Notes under the pieces: model-generated | Database searches by the model: none | The model's input: the letters and a program-made list of their open reading frames with translations, nothing else | What the model was told of the DNA's origin: nothing | Made by a program: the position numbers and the translations under genes | NCBI GenBank assembly: GCA_963678675.1 | Contig: OY783192.1 | Coordinates: 3,730,001 to 3,794,000 of the forward strand | Length of the DNA: 64,000 bases | From: Xiphydria camelus | Taxonomy: Eukaryota > Arthropoda > Insecta > Hymenoptera > Xiphydriidae | Direction: 5' to 3' | Part shown: positions 11,186 to 22,269 of the stretch, one piece after another | Layout: every line of letters begins with the position of its first letter | How positions within the stretch are numbered: position 1 is the stretch's first letter

Positions 11186-11440
11186 CACTCAGGGAAAATG
11201 TCTAGTTGAATACGAACCTGATAGAAAAATTTATTTGAGATAAATAGGAACTTGTTTACATCGAACGAAAGTCTATTTGAATTTGATAAATGTTTTTCAT
11301 ATCTTTTTATTCGAGTACGAACCTAGTAGAATATTTTATCAATTTCCAGTAGACTTTTGTTCGACGTGAATAAATTCTTGTTCGTCTAAAATAAATTTTA
11401 ATATTAGATTAGCATTAAACTAGACCTTTTCCCTTGATGC
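11186..11440 (+). mobile_element. MITE family C, copy 1
   Basis: The ends are CACTCAGGGAAAATGTCTAG and CTAGACCTTTTCCCTTGATG. Subterminal words (GAATAAATTCTTGTTC, AAAGTCTATTTGAA) are inverted across the middle. Full matches at 13204-13469 and 37548-37775. Confidence 0.8.
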
Positions 11441-11558
11441 ATCATCCAAAAATATCCAATTTGATATTTCTAAGAGATATGCATGGCTAAAAAGATTTCG
11501 CTGCGATAGCATACCTAAGTATTTTAGAAAAGCATAAAGTGTACAAAATTGAGTACCA

Positions 11559-11690
11559 TAATGAGTAAGGCAAGTGTAGATAATACGGCCAACTAAAGTT
11601 GGCCCCTCTCATTGTCACTATACCAATCATAACAAAGAGAAACCAAGTCAGGTGTTGTCCATATTACCTGCACTTATCTCATTAGAATTT
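11559..11690. repeat. Branched foldback
   Basis: Outer arms TGTAGATAATACGG (left) and CCATATTACCTGCA (right) are inverted. Inside the left side lies a second perfect hairpin, GGCCAACT-AA-AGTTGGCC (about 11589-11606). It could be a small foldback element or a structured RNA. No sister copy seen. Confidence 0.4.
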
Positions 11691-11794
11691 AATTAATTCA
11701 GTCGCGGTTATTCGTGACGTCGTTTCAGACCAGTCCCGTTTACCGAGTTTTCCGATTCGAAGTCGAATTGTACTTCTCATCGGTCGAGAACCAG

Positions 11795-11827
<33 letters not shown>

Positions 11828-13203
11828 ATGGGGAAGGAAAAAGATCGTTTCTCTTCTGGAAAGGAAGTTAAAGGGCGGAAAAGGAAGGGGAGCGAGAGTC
11901 GGGGGATGGATAAGGAATGAAAGCCTGTTTCATCGTCTCGGTCGAACCGGCAGAAATAACTATCCAACCGAGAAAATAATGTTATTTCGCTTCTCGTATA
12001 TATGTACGATATTGCGTATTTACGATCTAATTTAAAAATCCAAGTCTATAATTTTCCCACCGAAATCTTTATGAACTCGAAACTTCGAGGATTCCGCGCA
12101 ACTTTTCTTGGGAGTTATCGAAGCCACCCCTCCTCCGCATATATAGCACAACAAGCGTGAAAGAGTATCCTGACAGCCTCCTTTCCTATCCTCTCCCGAG
12201 ATAAAGGATTATTTTCAGTGACGCGGCTCGCGTTTTTACACACATATCGCGCGAGACGCGCGATTCTACGTCGAGCAGACCGACGCTGCGTAATATGCAC
12301 CCCCTCGAAACACGAGAGAGGGTGAGCGCGGACCGCGCGGCGCGAGAGAGCGGTTCGAGCGCGGAGCGAAACGAGAGGCCGACGCGCGGAAGGCATAAGA
12401 GCGCCTCCGAGATTTTCATATATTTTCCAATCTCGGTTGCCCGCGCACCGAATCCCCGCCGGCAACCCCGGCGAAACTGTCAGGACTCGCGCGCTCGCTT
12501 CCACGCGTTTCCGCTCTTCGCCTTTTTCATAAATTCCGCTTGTTTTCCCCTAAAGACCGCGGGACGCGCGGATAGGAAGAAGAGAATCGCGAAGGGGGAG
12601 ATGTGGCCGTTGTTTTGCATCTTTCCGCGGGAGAGCGACGCGGAAAAAAGCGGGACGGACGCACGTATATAGCCTCGAACTCGTATGTACAACTCTTGCG
12701 CGTATTCCGCTCGCTTTATACGGCCGTCTATCGAGCGCCGCCGTTCGGCATGTACGTGTAGCGGATACCGCGGGTCGCGTCTGCCACGTTTAGGGTCCTC
12801 CGGCTGGGCTCTTACCCCTCCTCCGCGCACTCTCGCCCCCGAAATGTGCCGTACCCCCGGCACCAGCCGCCCGGTCTCTGTTTGAAGAGGGAATTTTACA
12901 GTCGAATACACTTGATGCAAGACGTACCGTCCCGGTCCGATTCCACCCCGCGCGAGCCCTGTCCGAAGAATCTTTACACGGTCCCCTCTTTATATTCTCG
13001 CGCGGCGAATACCTTCCCGATACCACTCGTCGACCGGTCAGTGACTTCGGGCTCGAAAATGGACTCTCCTCGTCGTCGCGTCTCGCGAAGCGCAGCATCC
13101 CGCTTCCCCTTCCGTGTTTTCACGGATCCTCAGTGCGGCGAAAGACTCCTTCTACCGAAAACTCCTACTCGTCTTCGCGCGCGCCGCGGGGGTTGATCTT
13201 GTT
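11691..13203. other. Single-copy DNA with AG microsatellite
   Basis: (AG)n at about 11799-11826. 12060-13200 is strongly CpG-rich, with five overlapping ORFs on both strands (for example 12480-12920 minus, 12295-12672 plus) that I reject as genes. Confidence 0.4.
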
Positions 13204-13469
13204 CAGCCAGGAAAAGGATCTAGTTGAGCACGAACCCGATAGACAAATTTATTTGAGAAGAATAGGAATTTATTCACCTCGAACAAAAGTCTATTCGAAT
13301 TAGATACATGTTCTGCTAGGTTTGCATTCGATTAAGACGACATCTATGCAAAACATTTATCTAATTCGAATAGATTTTTGTGTGTTCGATGTGAATAAAT
13401 TCCTATTCTTCTCAAATACATTTTTCTATCACAGGTTTGTGTTCAACTAGACCTTTCTTTCGTGAGTGT
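13204..13469 (+). mobile_element. MITE family C, copy 2
   Basis: It starts CAGCCAGGAAAAGGATCTAG and ends CTAGACCTTTCTTTCGTG. The two halves form an imperfect foldback through GAATAAATTCCTATTCTTCT and its inverse. Colinear with copies 1 and 3. Confidence 0.8.
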
Positions 13470-13537
13470 AAGGTGTGAAACAGAGTCTTCAAAGTAATAG
13501 GATGTTTTGCTAGTATTTTTGCAATTCGAGAGTGCGC

Positions 13538-13984
13538 GCTGAGAAAAATGATCGAACTGAAATGACAAAATTGATCTAATTAAATACGTTTAGTTATTCT
13601 AATCAAAATACTGGTCAGTTGAACCAAATATCTAGTTATCCTGACTGAATGTTTAGTTATTCCAACCAAACTTGCACTCACTGTTTATTACTCTTCAAAA
13701 AAAAATTAAATCGTATCTTTCAAAAATGAAAAATTCATGAAATCAGTTACTTGTACCAAATACACGAACAATATCACTAGATACTAGAATTTAAAGTGAG
13801 ATAACAATGTTGAGTATTTCGAAAGTTGAATATAAATGAAAAATTAACCAAGAAAATATTTAGTTCAGTTATTCTAACCAAGTGGTCAGCTCAACCAAAA
13901 TGATGGAGGATCCATATTTCATCAAACAGTTTGGCCATCGTCTTTAAAATTTTGGTCACATTGATTAAATTATTTTTCTCAGTG
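13538..13984 (-). mobile_element. MITE family A, copy A4, with internal insertion
   Basis: Ends CGCTGAGAAAAATGAT and TTATTTTTCTCAGTG, orientation opposite to A1. The expected interior is interrupted from about 13671 to about 13862 by roughly 190 bp of AT-rich sequence with no relative in the window. Confidence 0.8.
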
Positions 13985-14466
13985 CGTCGTGCAATTTCTC
14001 TAAAACGTGCTAACTACTTGAAATTGATCTACTTTTATTTGCGAATCTTTCAAGCGAAGCGAGAGTCTTCCTTTGGTCCAACCGTCTAGCCAGTCTCCAT
14101 CTACATCCACATCTTAAGTGAAAAAGATATACCATAGGTAAATCAACCCGTAAAAATGCCAAGTGGTACGTGTATCGCGAGAGCGAGCACAGGAACTCTC
14201 GATCGGCATCACCCCTCGAGTAGAAAACTGCAGCCCTCTCTCGCGCAAAGGGCGAAAAGGGATAGACTGCAGATAACGAGAGCCAGAGAGATAGCGGTGG
14301 AAAGAGAGAAGGGAAGCGAGAGAAAAGAGTAAAACCTTTGAAGTTACAATTTCTTAACGGTGCCAGCCCGGCACGGCGTCAACAGCGGCGACGAGAAGAG
14401 CAGTATATATGTTTGTCGCCAGTTACGAATTAATTAAATAAAAGTCGTTGTCGCCGTCGACGTCGA

Positions 14467-14498
<32 letters not shown>

Positions 14499-14974
14499 GG
14501 TGTCCGTCGAGTCGTTGGAGGGTGCTCGACGGCAGACGAATCAAAAGAGGAGTTGCTGCTTTGCGAGAGAAATTTTTAAAAAGTCTTTCTCACTCGCGCG
14601 TCTTGCCGACTTGTATATAGGTATACGTCGGTACGCATCCATCCTTCGAGGGTCGGGAAGGAGTAGGAGGGGGGTGTAGGAGGGTGCGTGGGTGGGAGGG
14701 AGGGGATGAAATGCTTGGGGTTGCCATCTACTCGGAATTCAGAAACGATCAATGCTCGGGAACCCCCTTGGGTCCCTCGCTCCATCCTCCTCCTCCTCCT
14801 CCTCACCTTCTCGAACTCTCACCAGCGATCGTTTCTTATTCTTATTTCATCTTTCGTTTCTACCCACCACCCCCTCGTCCCTGCGCACCGTTCGCGAACG
14901 AAAGGGGACGAAGAGCGCGATGAGGACCTGAGCAGGGGGGAAAGAGCTGCCGAGTATAGGAAACGTCGCGTTGA
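13985..14974. other. CpG-rich block with microsatellites
   Basis: A trinucleotide (GTC/CGT)n run lies at 14446-14498, (CTC)n at about 14786-14803 and a G-rich tract at 14655-14705. The short minus ORF at 14576-14806 is low-complexity. No gene supported. Confidence 0.45.
14446..14498. repeat. (GTC)n trinucleotide microsatellite
   Basis: An uninterrupted GTC/CGT run preceded by a GTCGACGTCGACGTC segment. Trinucleotide repeats can be coding, but no supporting ORF with other features runs through it. Confidence 0.9.
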
Positions 14975-15055
14975 CAGCTGACGTCACGATGCCGAGTCTG
15001 AGCGATTTATAAATATACGTAGTTTCTAGCCGGAGCGTAGCGTGTTGTCAGAGAT
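14975..15055 (+). promoter_or_regulatory. Candidate core promoter
   Basis: An E-box CAGCTG (14975-14980) overlaps a perfect CRE palindrome TGACGTCA (14979-14986). A TATAAATA box follows at 15008-15015, with TCAGAG at 15048, somewhat far for a canonical initiator. No coding exon is seen downstream, so this would drive a non-coding transcript or be a chance cluster. Confidence 0.25.
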
Positions 15056-15108
15056 TTATGCGACCATCACACGTTGCAATACCCGTTCGCACCTCGACTC
15101 GATGTAAT

Positions 15109-15665
15109 GTAGCAACCGAATTTTGTAATCGTGAACTGTGAGAATCTCTGTATAGAGAATCGCTTTTGTTTGAGCGCAAATCTATAATCGTCTACAGGTG
15201 AGTAAGAAAGTAAGTTGCACCTCTTGATTATGACGTTGAGTGGCAACTCAACTTCGTAATCGTGAACTGTGAGCATTTCTGTAAGTATAACGAGTAGCTT
15301 TCATTCGAGCGGAAATGTAGCACATAAGGTTAAACTTAGATACTCGCCAGGAAAGAAACTTCAATCACTATTATCTCATTATCTATGAGCTTTTGGGTGA
15401 TGTTTGCATAATACTTTTTTGAAGATTACATTTTTATCTACCATAAAGTCTTATATCGATGTAGGTCAAAAGTTCATCAATAATGAGATAACAGTGATTG
15501 AAGTTTTTCTCCTTGGCGAGTAAGTTTAGTCTTATATATGTGGTATAATCTTCAATAGATGAGTTGCACCTCTTGGTTACGACTTTTAATGGCAATCCGA
15601 TTTTGTAATCGTTAACTGTAAGAATTTCTGTAGCAAACAACTTTCATTCGAGCGCAGATCTGATT
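15109..15665 (+). repeat. Local array of about 110-bp repeats
   Basis: Three imperfect copies (about 15109-15186, 15209-15318, 15563-15665) share TTGCACCTCTTG, GTAATCGTGAACTGTGAG and TTCATTCGAGCG. The third is separated from the second by the foldback at 15334-15537. I do not see this unit elsewhere in the window. All short ORFs here are shadows of the repeat. Confidence 0.75.
15334..15537. mobile_element. Foldback element inside the array
   Basis: The arms are inverted: AAACTTAGATACTCGCC with CTTCAATCACTATTATCTC on the left, and GAGATAACAGTGATTGAAG with GGCGAGTAAGTTT on the right. 204 bp, non-coding. It splits the tandem array, so it is younger than the duplication. Confidence 0.75.
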
Positions 15666-17261
15666 TTCTGTAAGATTCCAAGTCGCAACAATATTTCATC
15701 CAACAGAATTTTAAACTCCCTGTCAACAAAGTAGGAAGGTATACCGGTGACTCCGAAATTGAAGCGCATCTTTCGAAAAGAAAAGAAGAATAAGGTCGAA
15801 GACCTCTCTCAAAAGCGAAGACGATCTGGACCACTTGACTCCCCTCTCCAGGTATCCTTGATTTATGTCGAATTCATTAGGGTCCAATCGAACGCGAGAT
15901 TGCAGTGGACCGAAGAGGTTCACCGGACGATTCTCGAGATACCTACAAGCCACTCGACGCGTATATACGCGACGAGGATAGAGGACCGCCGCAACCTATG
16001 CGCGGAGACCGGGGTGGAATGGCTATACATCCCGTTGAGGAACCGGGGAACCGAGAGACAGCGTTTAACGCCTGAACGACCGAGAGACAAAGGCGCTGAC
16101 AGTGTCTGTGGTTTGTTGCAGACCCCGCCTACGGCCAACTCGATGCATATCGTTTATAAAGCACGACGTGTGGGATTCGAGGTGGAGCTGCAGGACGCCT
16201 GTAGGTATACGTACGTGCGCGTGTGGAATGCATTGCTCGATTTTCACCGCGCGTACGTCGTACGTATATATGTATACGTTCGAGCCGAACCGCGAACCGT
16301 CTTGCGAAAGACATCACGTCGACCCTGGCGCGAGCGAGAAAAACGCGATTCGCGGAATCCTCGCTTCTCCGAATCGAGAGAACGTCGGATCTGTTCGCGA
16401 ACGAGACGACGCTCCTCGTTAACAATTTTCGACAAGCGGAGAGGAGCCGTCGGCGGGCGAATCTCCTTTGGGAGTCGCGGGCCATTGACGCGATCGGCGG
16501 GCCAGGACCGCGAAATGGCACAGAAAACATTGGGAACGCAATTTATCCGTCTGATCGATCAAACGGTTCCGGGGCAGTGTGTCACTATTGAGGCGATTCA
16601 ATGAGCTAACGCTAACTTAACGCTACACACCCCACTGAGCTGCACTCGGTCAGATAACGCGCGCGGATTTTCGAGCGTCGTGGCTCGGCAGGATGATATT
16701 CTATTGAGCAGTGGCCTCTCGAATGTTTACTCACTTGTGGATTCTTCGGAGGCGTCTACTCCCGCACCGCATCTCGCTATCGCTTTATGCCCACCCCGCC
16801 GCGTGTATATCTATATCGAACTGTCTTTCCACCGGTAAATGGACTGGGCTTAAAGTTCGAGCGTGTGTAACTACACCGAGAGAAATGGATATTAATAAAA
16901 TTATTGTTAAATTTTATATCGCTAATACAAGGATCCATATCCTTCTGCTGCGAACCGAGTTCTTATATTTTAGGAATCCTCGTGTTTCTAAGTGTACGGC
17001 GATACAATTATTCTCAGTGCCTCGCGATAAATTTTTCTACCCGTAAACATAATTTGTCTAACTTCAGTAAGACAAATCGTTATGTCAATGCTATAATAAC
17101 GTTTTAATCTCTTATTCTTAAACATTTAAGAATACGAGATTCTACCAATACATATCTCTTCTTATTATCCTCGATTAGAAAGTGGGTATGCTATCAAGTG
17201 AAATGCATAAATTGATTACAATATATATATAATTGCCCTACAATATCCCTACAATGACTAG
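15666..17261. other. CpG-rich then AT-rich single-copy DNA
   Basis: 15720-16860 is CpG-rich and carries the 285-codon ORF 15747-16604. This overlaps four antisense ORFs and has no domain, so I do not call it. 16873-17021 is bounded by CACCGAGAGAAAT and ATTATTCTCAGTG, a possible degraded MITE. The remainder is AT-rich. Confidence 0.35.
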
Positions 17262-17616
17262 AATTCGGTCTTAACATAAAAAATTCTAACCCTTCAAAAT
17301 TTTAAATTTAATTTGTAATCCGTATATATATTCAATAACAAACGAAAAAGAGTCTAAAAAAATAATTATTCGCGAAATTACAAGTGCGTTTCTCTCTAGA
17401 AATTTGTGACGTCATCGAAAAGCCAGATAAACGTACTTATGCTAAGCAGCGAGTGCGAGGGAGATAGTCTTACTAGACGATGACTTGGCTGCATTTCAAA
17501 ATATCGTTTTCCAGCTTAAATAAGGCGGAATATGAAAAATGAAAAAATACGGGGTAAATAATTTTGTCCAAATTTGTCGAATATGCAATTAAAAAAATTA
17601 GTGTTAAAACCGAATT
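17262..17616 (+). mobile_element. MITE family I, copy 1
   Basis: TIR AATTCGGTCTTAACA and TGTTAAAACCGAATT. It matches 45834-46197 and, inverted, 63165-63514. The interior carries a CRE-like TGACGTCA at 17407-17414. Another MITE-like end (TTTTTCTCAGTGTA) follows at about 17637-17650. Confidence 0.82.
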
Positions 17617-17650
17617 ATATTACCCACAACGATCTGTTTTTCTCAGTGTA

Positions 17651-18461
17651 TTATAATATCGAGACGAATGAAATTAAATAACGTGCTCGGTGAGTAATAT
17701 CTATTAGGGTGCGAAGCAGTTATCGCTTAGAATGCGAATCGCGATCTGTTTCGAACGTGAATCTCGATCGATTAATTGACGAGACGAAAGATATAATAAT
17801 CGTGCTATTTTCGTACACGATAATTCCCTAAAAGTCTATAGCCTAGTCTAGTCTATAGTTCTCCAGAATTTTCTGACTACCTGGGTCTGAAAAATGGAAT
17901 AACGGATGAAATGTTTTGCGACACTTGACTAGAAACGCTTAAATGTAAATGATTTGCTGTCTCTAAAGTCGACCACATTTTTCTCAAAGCGCGGTTGAAG
18001 ATCACTGCGCGAGGGTGACAGCGAAGAAGGTGCCGAAAGTTAGTCCCGGAGATGGCATAAGAGAATGGAAATCAATACGCGAAGTGAGCTGCTAGTTTCA
18101 GACGGGCAGGCTCGCGGTCCCGAGCTTTAGAAAGCCTTGAGACGTCGTTTCATCCTCCCCTTTCGATCTTCCGCGCTAAGAGCAAGAGAGAGCGAGAGAG
18201 AAAGAGAGAGAGGGAGAGAGAGCACGAGGGAGGTTCCATTCAGGACTAATGGGGTTAAACGCCTTCGCCATCCGTCGAACGTCCCTCTCCTCTTGCCCCT
18301 CGGACGTTAGTTTAGCATTTGCAGTTTACGTAGCGACGAAGTGTGATTTGTTTAAATCTTCGCGATTGCGCTGTCAAGTGAAACTGTATAAACGAATTTT
18401 TGGCATCGACAGACTTCAATCTCTTTATAGAAGATCATTCCCGCGGTAACATTTATCCTTA
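17651..18461. other. Single-copy DNA with AG-rich tract
   Basis: AT-rich to about 17990, then GC-rich with an AG-rich tract at 18183-18226. No gene supported. Confidence 0.35.
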
Positions 18462-18565
18462 CATTGAGAGAAAAATGTAGTTTTTATTAAGTTGACGATT
18501 ACTAGTGGGAGAATGCAGATTTAGTTACAGTGGGGATCAGCAAATTTGATTACCTCTTACCTCTT
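18462..18565 (-). mobile_element. MITE family H, truncated copy
   Basis: It starts CATTGAGAGAAAAATGTA. GGGAGAATGCAGATTTAGTT matches the inverse of the right end of the H copy at 52580-52809. The other end is lost. Confidence 0.55.
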
Positions 18566-19227
18566 ACCGGATATTGATTGCGATAAGTGATTATATGTGT
18601 ATGTAATATATATTATATACTTGGATCTTGCGACTATAATTTTTCTCTCTTACCTACGTTCTCTTACAACCTTCGTCTCGAAGCAACCGTATCGACGAAA
18701 CCATAAGAAATGAAACAATTTCCTTCATTCGCGAATCGATGCGAGCCAAAATACTCCGCGGGAGAAGAATTCATGGAATATAACCGGAGAAGGAATCCGA
18801 TATGTGTATAGGTATGCCGTCGGTATTCGGTAGCCATCGAGAGGACGGCATTAACTTTTATGCTCTTTATGCGAGGTTCAGCGGGGTCCAGCCCATACGG
18901 GTTTTATCATAATCGTCTATACGATGGCCCGTCGTAATCGAATGTCGGATTGGAAAATGATATACGACATGGCGCGGATAAAAAGAAAGAAGAGAACGAG
19001 GAGGAGGGAAATATCGGGAGAGCGAGCATTGTTCCACTCGCATTTTGATCGATGCGATATGTGGACTGATCGAGTCGATTCTGTGGATTCTGTCTATGTA
19101 CACCTATGTATACCGACACGATTCGATTGTATTTTTTCGGCGACCAAAATCATTTTTTATTTCATCGGGTAAACGATGGATTCATCTCGTGAAAAGATAT
19201 CGCGGATCTACATGCGAATGAAATTTT
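18566..19227. other. Single-copy DNA
   Basis: Mixed composition with opposing ORFs at 18867-19119 (minus) and 18924-19172 (plus). No recognisable domain or repeat. Confidence 0.35.
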
Positions 19228-19592
19228 TATCTAGTGACTTTTATTTATTTTATATTAATAAATAAGACAAAACTACCTGTATTTACTGTGTACGTAATTG
19301 GCTTCATACACGAAGAGAAGAGTATATTAATCACTGTTATACTACTCGTCAATAATAGAGTTGACATTTTGGAGAAAGTATCGTGTTCATTGCTTTACTG
19401 TGTGACAACAGTTGACATACACCTAGTGAACTTCACTAAAAATGTATGTTAATTGTTATCATACAATGAAGCGATACTTTCCTCAAAATATCTAATCTAT
19501 TATCTAATATAACAATGATTAATATACCTACTCTTTTCTCCATATAGGAAAGATTGATACCAGAGTAAGTGTCTTATTATATTTACAATAAA
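19228..19592. mobile_element. Large foldback element
   Basis: Arms pair over most of its length: GAGAAGAGTATATTAATCAC (about 19315) against its imperfect inverse ending CTACTCTTTTCTC (19540), and GGAGAAAGTATCGTG against GCGATACTTTCCTC. The outer words TATTTATTTTATATTAATA and TTATTATATTTACAATA also pair. Non-coding. The 72-codon ORF inside is incidental. Confidence 0.65.
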
Positions 19593-19595
19593 AGA

Positions 19596-19827
19596 GGTAC
19601 TTCTCCGTCGTCACGGATTCTGTCGCTGGTGACTCTTTAAAATATCATTTTTAAACGTACCAGCCAATGAACAATCAATTCTCAAGCTCTCTTGTTGGCT
19701 AGGGTAGCATTTGCCTTGGCTAATGAAAGCAGAAAATTGATTAATCATTGGTTAACCATACTAATTATGGTAGAAAATGATAGTTTAAAAAGTCACCAGC
19801 GACGGAATCCGTATCGCCGGGAGTACC
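19596..19827. mobile_element. TIR element family S, copy 1
   Basis: TIRs run from GGTACTTCTCCGTCG through GTCGCTGGTGACTCTTTAAA to the inverse TTTAAAAAGTCACCAGCGAC ... CGCCGGGAGTACC. About 55-bp arms, no coding capacity. A left-end fragment of the same family is at 41516-41575. It abuts the preceding foldback. Confidence 0.78.
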
Positions 19828-20317
19828 TATACACATAAGAGATTTCTTCTGTGCTGAAAAACAATTTTTCCCTAGAAACTAGTAAATGGTAAGTAATATA
19901 AATTATCACGATTTAAAGTTTTCAAAAGAAAAATTACTGTATCGCACTGTAAAAACATTCAATAACCTTCACGCGTATCTCTTTTATCGTATTATAAATA
20001 CAGTATAATTTACTGGTATCAGTCTTTCCGTACACATAATTAGAGAAGTGAAACGTCAGACCGTGCCAGGTGCCGTTCTCGGCGCGGATACAGGCGACGG
20101 GCACTTAGAACCGATCGTGATTCTATCAATCATTCGATTCGCGGGGCCAGGTTTTTCGGATTGCACTCGAGGAAAATGTTTCTCAAGGGGTGGCTGCGAA
20201 AATTTGATTATAGAATTCCCTGACTATTCCCTGCCTTTTCCCTGATTTTCTTTGACTATTTCAGATCAAAATTTGTAAGTATTCCCTGATATTTATGTTC
20301 GTATTAGGAGTTTTGTA
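19828..20317. other. AT-rich single-copy DNA
   Basis: No gene. 20210-20310 contains several TTCCCTGATTT-type words in a row, which recur near 21032-21060. They may be degraded repeat. Confidence 0.35.
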
Positions 20318-20569
20318 CACAGAGAAAAAGAATTAGTTGGATCTACTAAAAATTACTTGTGGGGTCGCAAGTAATTATTTAATTACATCAATTTGGTCTT
20401 CTTTCATATTAATAAAATACTCCATTCTTTCAATCATATATTAATCCACATGATTGGAAAGGAGAGATATTTAATTGATGTATTAAAAAAATTCATTAGT
20501 ATAGATAAATAATTACTTGCGACCCTGCAAGTCATTTTTAGTAGATCCAACTAATTCTTTTTCTCTGTG
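20318..20569 (+). mobile_element. MITE family B, copy 1
   Basis: Long near-perfect TIR: CACAGAGAAAAAGAATTAG, GGATCTACTAAAAATTACTT and their inverses, ending CTTTTTCTCTGTG. Flanked by TA on both sides (20316-20317 and 20570-20571). Copies at 27453, 40515 and 47244. Non-coding. Confidence 0.9.
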
Positions 20570-20571
20570 TA

Positions 20572-20813
20572 TAATCCAATCAACGAAGTTACAAATAATT
20601 GTAACATAAGAACACGAAGTTTCAAAAACGTTTATACATTAAAAAAGTAACGTTGATGGTAGAGATCTTAATTTTAGTCAATGGGACACACGTGCGTTAG
20701 ATACTAATGGAGATATTTTGAACCAGTAGTGCAAACTCCATTGTGAAATGGATCAACGATGAAATTTCGAGAAATTAACTCTACACTTTACATATAATTT
20801 CCCCACAGAGAAA
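20572..20813. other. AT-rich spacer
   Basis: Short stretch between two MITEs; nothing recognised. Confidence 0.35.
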
Positions 20814-21024
20814 ACAATAGATTTAACTACATTCGCGGTCACAAGCGGGGGGACGCTGATCAAGTTACTTCAACGAAATAATTCGGTTGTAATGATTGAA
20901 AATTGTTTGACGAAAATAAGCTGTAGTCAAAAGTCTAGCGAATTATTAATTTGAGTAACTTGATCCGCGTTCGCCCGCTCGTGATCGCTTTAATAGTCAA
21001 ATCTACCATACTTTTCCCTGAGTG
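20814..21024 (+). mobile_element. MITE family H, copy 2
   Basis: It starts CACAGAGAAAACAATAG and ends ATACTTTTCCCTGAGTG. The interior words GAGTAACTTGATCCGCGTT and GTCAAATCTACCATA match H copy 1. Diverged but colinear. Confidence 0.7.
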
Positions 21025-21876
21025 CAGTAAAAATGAAAAATTCCCTGATATTCCCCGATTTTCCAAGTCTGTAGCCATCCTGATCTCTCTTCGTCGGGCA
21101 CGAGTTTCTCCGAAATCCTCGCGAATTCTAGACTACGCAAAGCCTTACACACAAATATTGAAAAGAAGATGTTTCCCGTACCGTCAAAGAACTCACCTTT
21201 GTGGGCCATGTCGTCAGCAGTGACCGAGGCTAGGAGGCCGGTGGCGCCCGGCCATGGAGCGACCGCAGCGCCTAATTGCTGCGAAGGCAGAATCTTCGGG
21301 CCTTTCGACGCTTCCGGTCACTGAAAAGCGGAAGGAACGGAGGATTAGTCTCTCGTTAACCGGCGACGGCTCCCGTCTGCGCGGCGCGTGCCCGCACGTC
21401 GCGGCGCGGGCGGAAGAAGCGAAGCGGAACCGTCGGAAGAGCGAGTAGGGTGCTCGGTTGCGAGCGGTAAGCGTTTTACGGGGATATTCCGCAATCGAAC
21501 GGTCGTTTTATACCTGCGCTATGTGCACGGCGTACGAGGAGTCGACGGACCTCCGTAATTACGTCCCGCGCGATTAAAGTTTTATCGTTACGAGAAACGG
21601 ATCGTTCGGCGAGACGCCGTTCGTCAAGATTCGCGGTGGAGAAGCGGCGAGCGGTAATTTGTTAGTAATTCTGAACTCAAACTCGAGCGGGATGTCCGGG
21701 GAGAGAAAAATGTGTCCGACGGTTGAATTTTCGGAAAGGACGTGTGTTGTATTTAATCCTACGTTTCGTTTTGTTGACACGAGATAAACTTCGAACGCCC
21801 ACCTGTGTCAATCGCGACTAATTCGGTGCGAGCAGACGTGTTACGTGCGCACGTTGGGTTGTACGACGCGTGTTTG
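21025..21876. other. CpG-rich single-copy block
   Basis: 21190-21560 is very GC-rich. Short ORFs on both strands; none recognised. Confidence 0.35.
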
Positions 21877-22269
21877 ATCAAAAGGTAATGTGACGCTCTT
21901 GTACTTTGCCCCTTCGGCGCTCGATATATATTGTATGTATTTACAACTAGCACTTCGTAAGTATAGCGAACAATTGAAAGGCTGAATATACCCTATACAA
22001 ATAGAGATGTACATAGGATTTGTTCGTAACGGAATAAGCCAATATCATTGCATGCACATTTCCGTGATGCCTCATTGCTTTGTATGAAATTGCAATAATT
22101 TTTGCTAATTTGACTACTTCAAATGTTTAGTCGAAAGGTGATGTAATGCGCTTGTACTTCCGCGCTTCATTTGATATATAACTAGCATTTCGTAAGTATA
22201 GCGAGCAATTGAAAGGATGAATATACCCTATAAAATTGCTATCATTTTTGCTAATTTGTCTACTTCAAA
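21877..22269 (+). repeat. Local tandem duplication
   Basis: Unit 1 (21877-22126) and unit 2 (22130-22269) share AACTAGCACTTCGTAAGTAT, CAATTGAAAGGCTGAATATA and TTTTTGCTAATTTGACTACT in order. Unit 1 has about 110 bp extra between the second and third words, either an insertion in unit 1 or a deletion in unit 2. Confidence 0.75.

Noticed and set aside
15747..16604. 285-codon ORF, the longest on the plus strand
   Set aside because: It overlaps several antisense ORFs in CpG-rich, stop-poor DNA, is arginine-rich and has no recognisable domain or exon structure.
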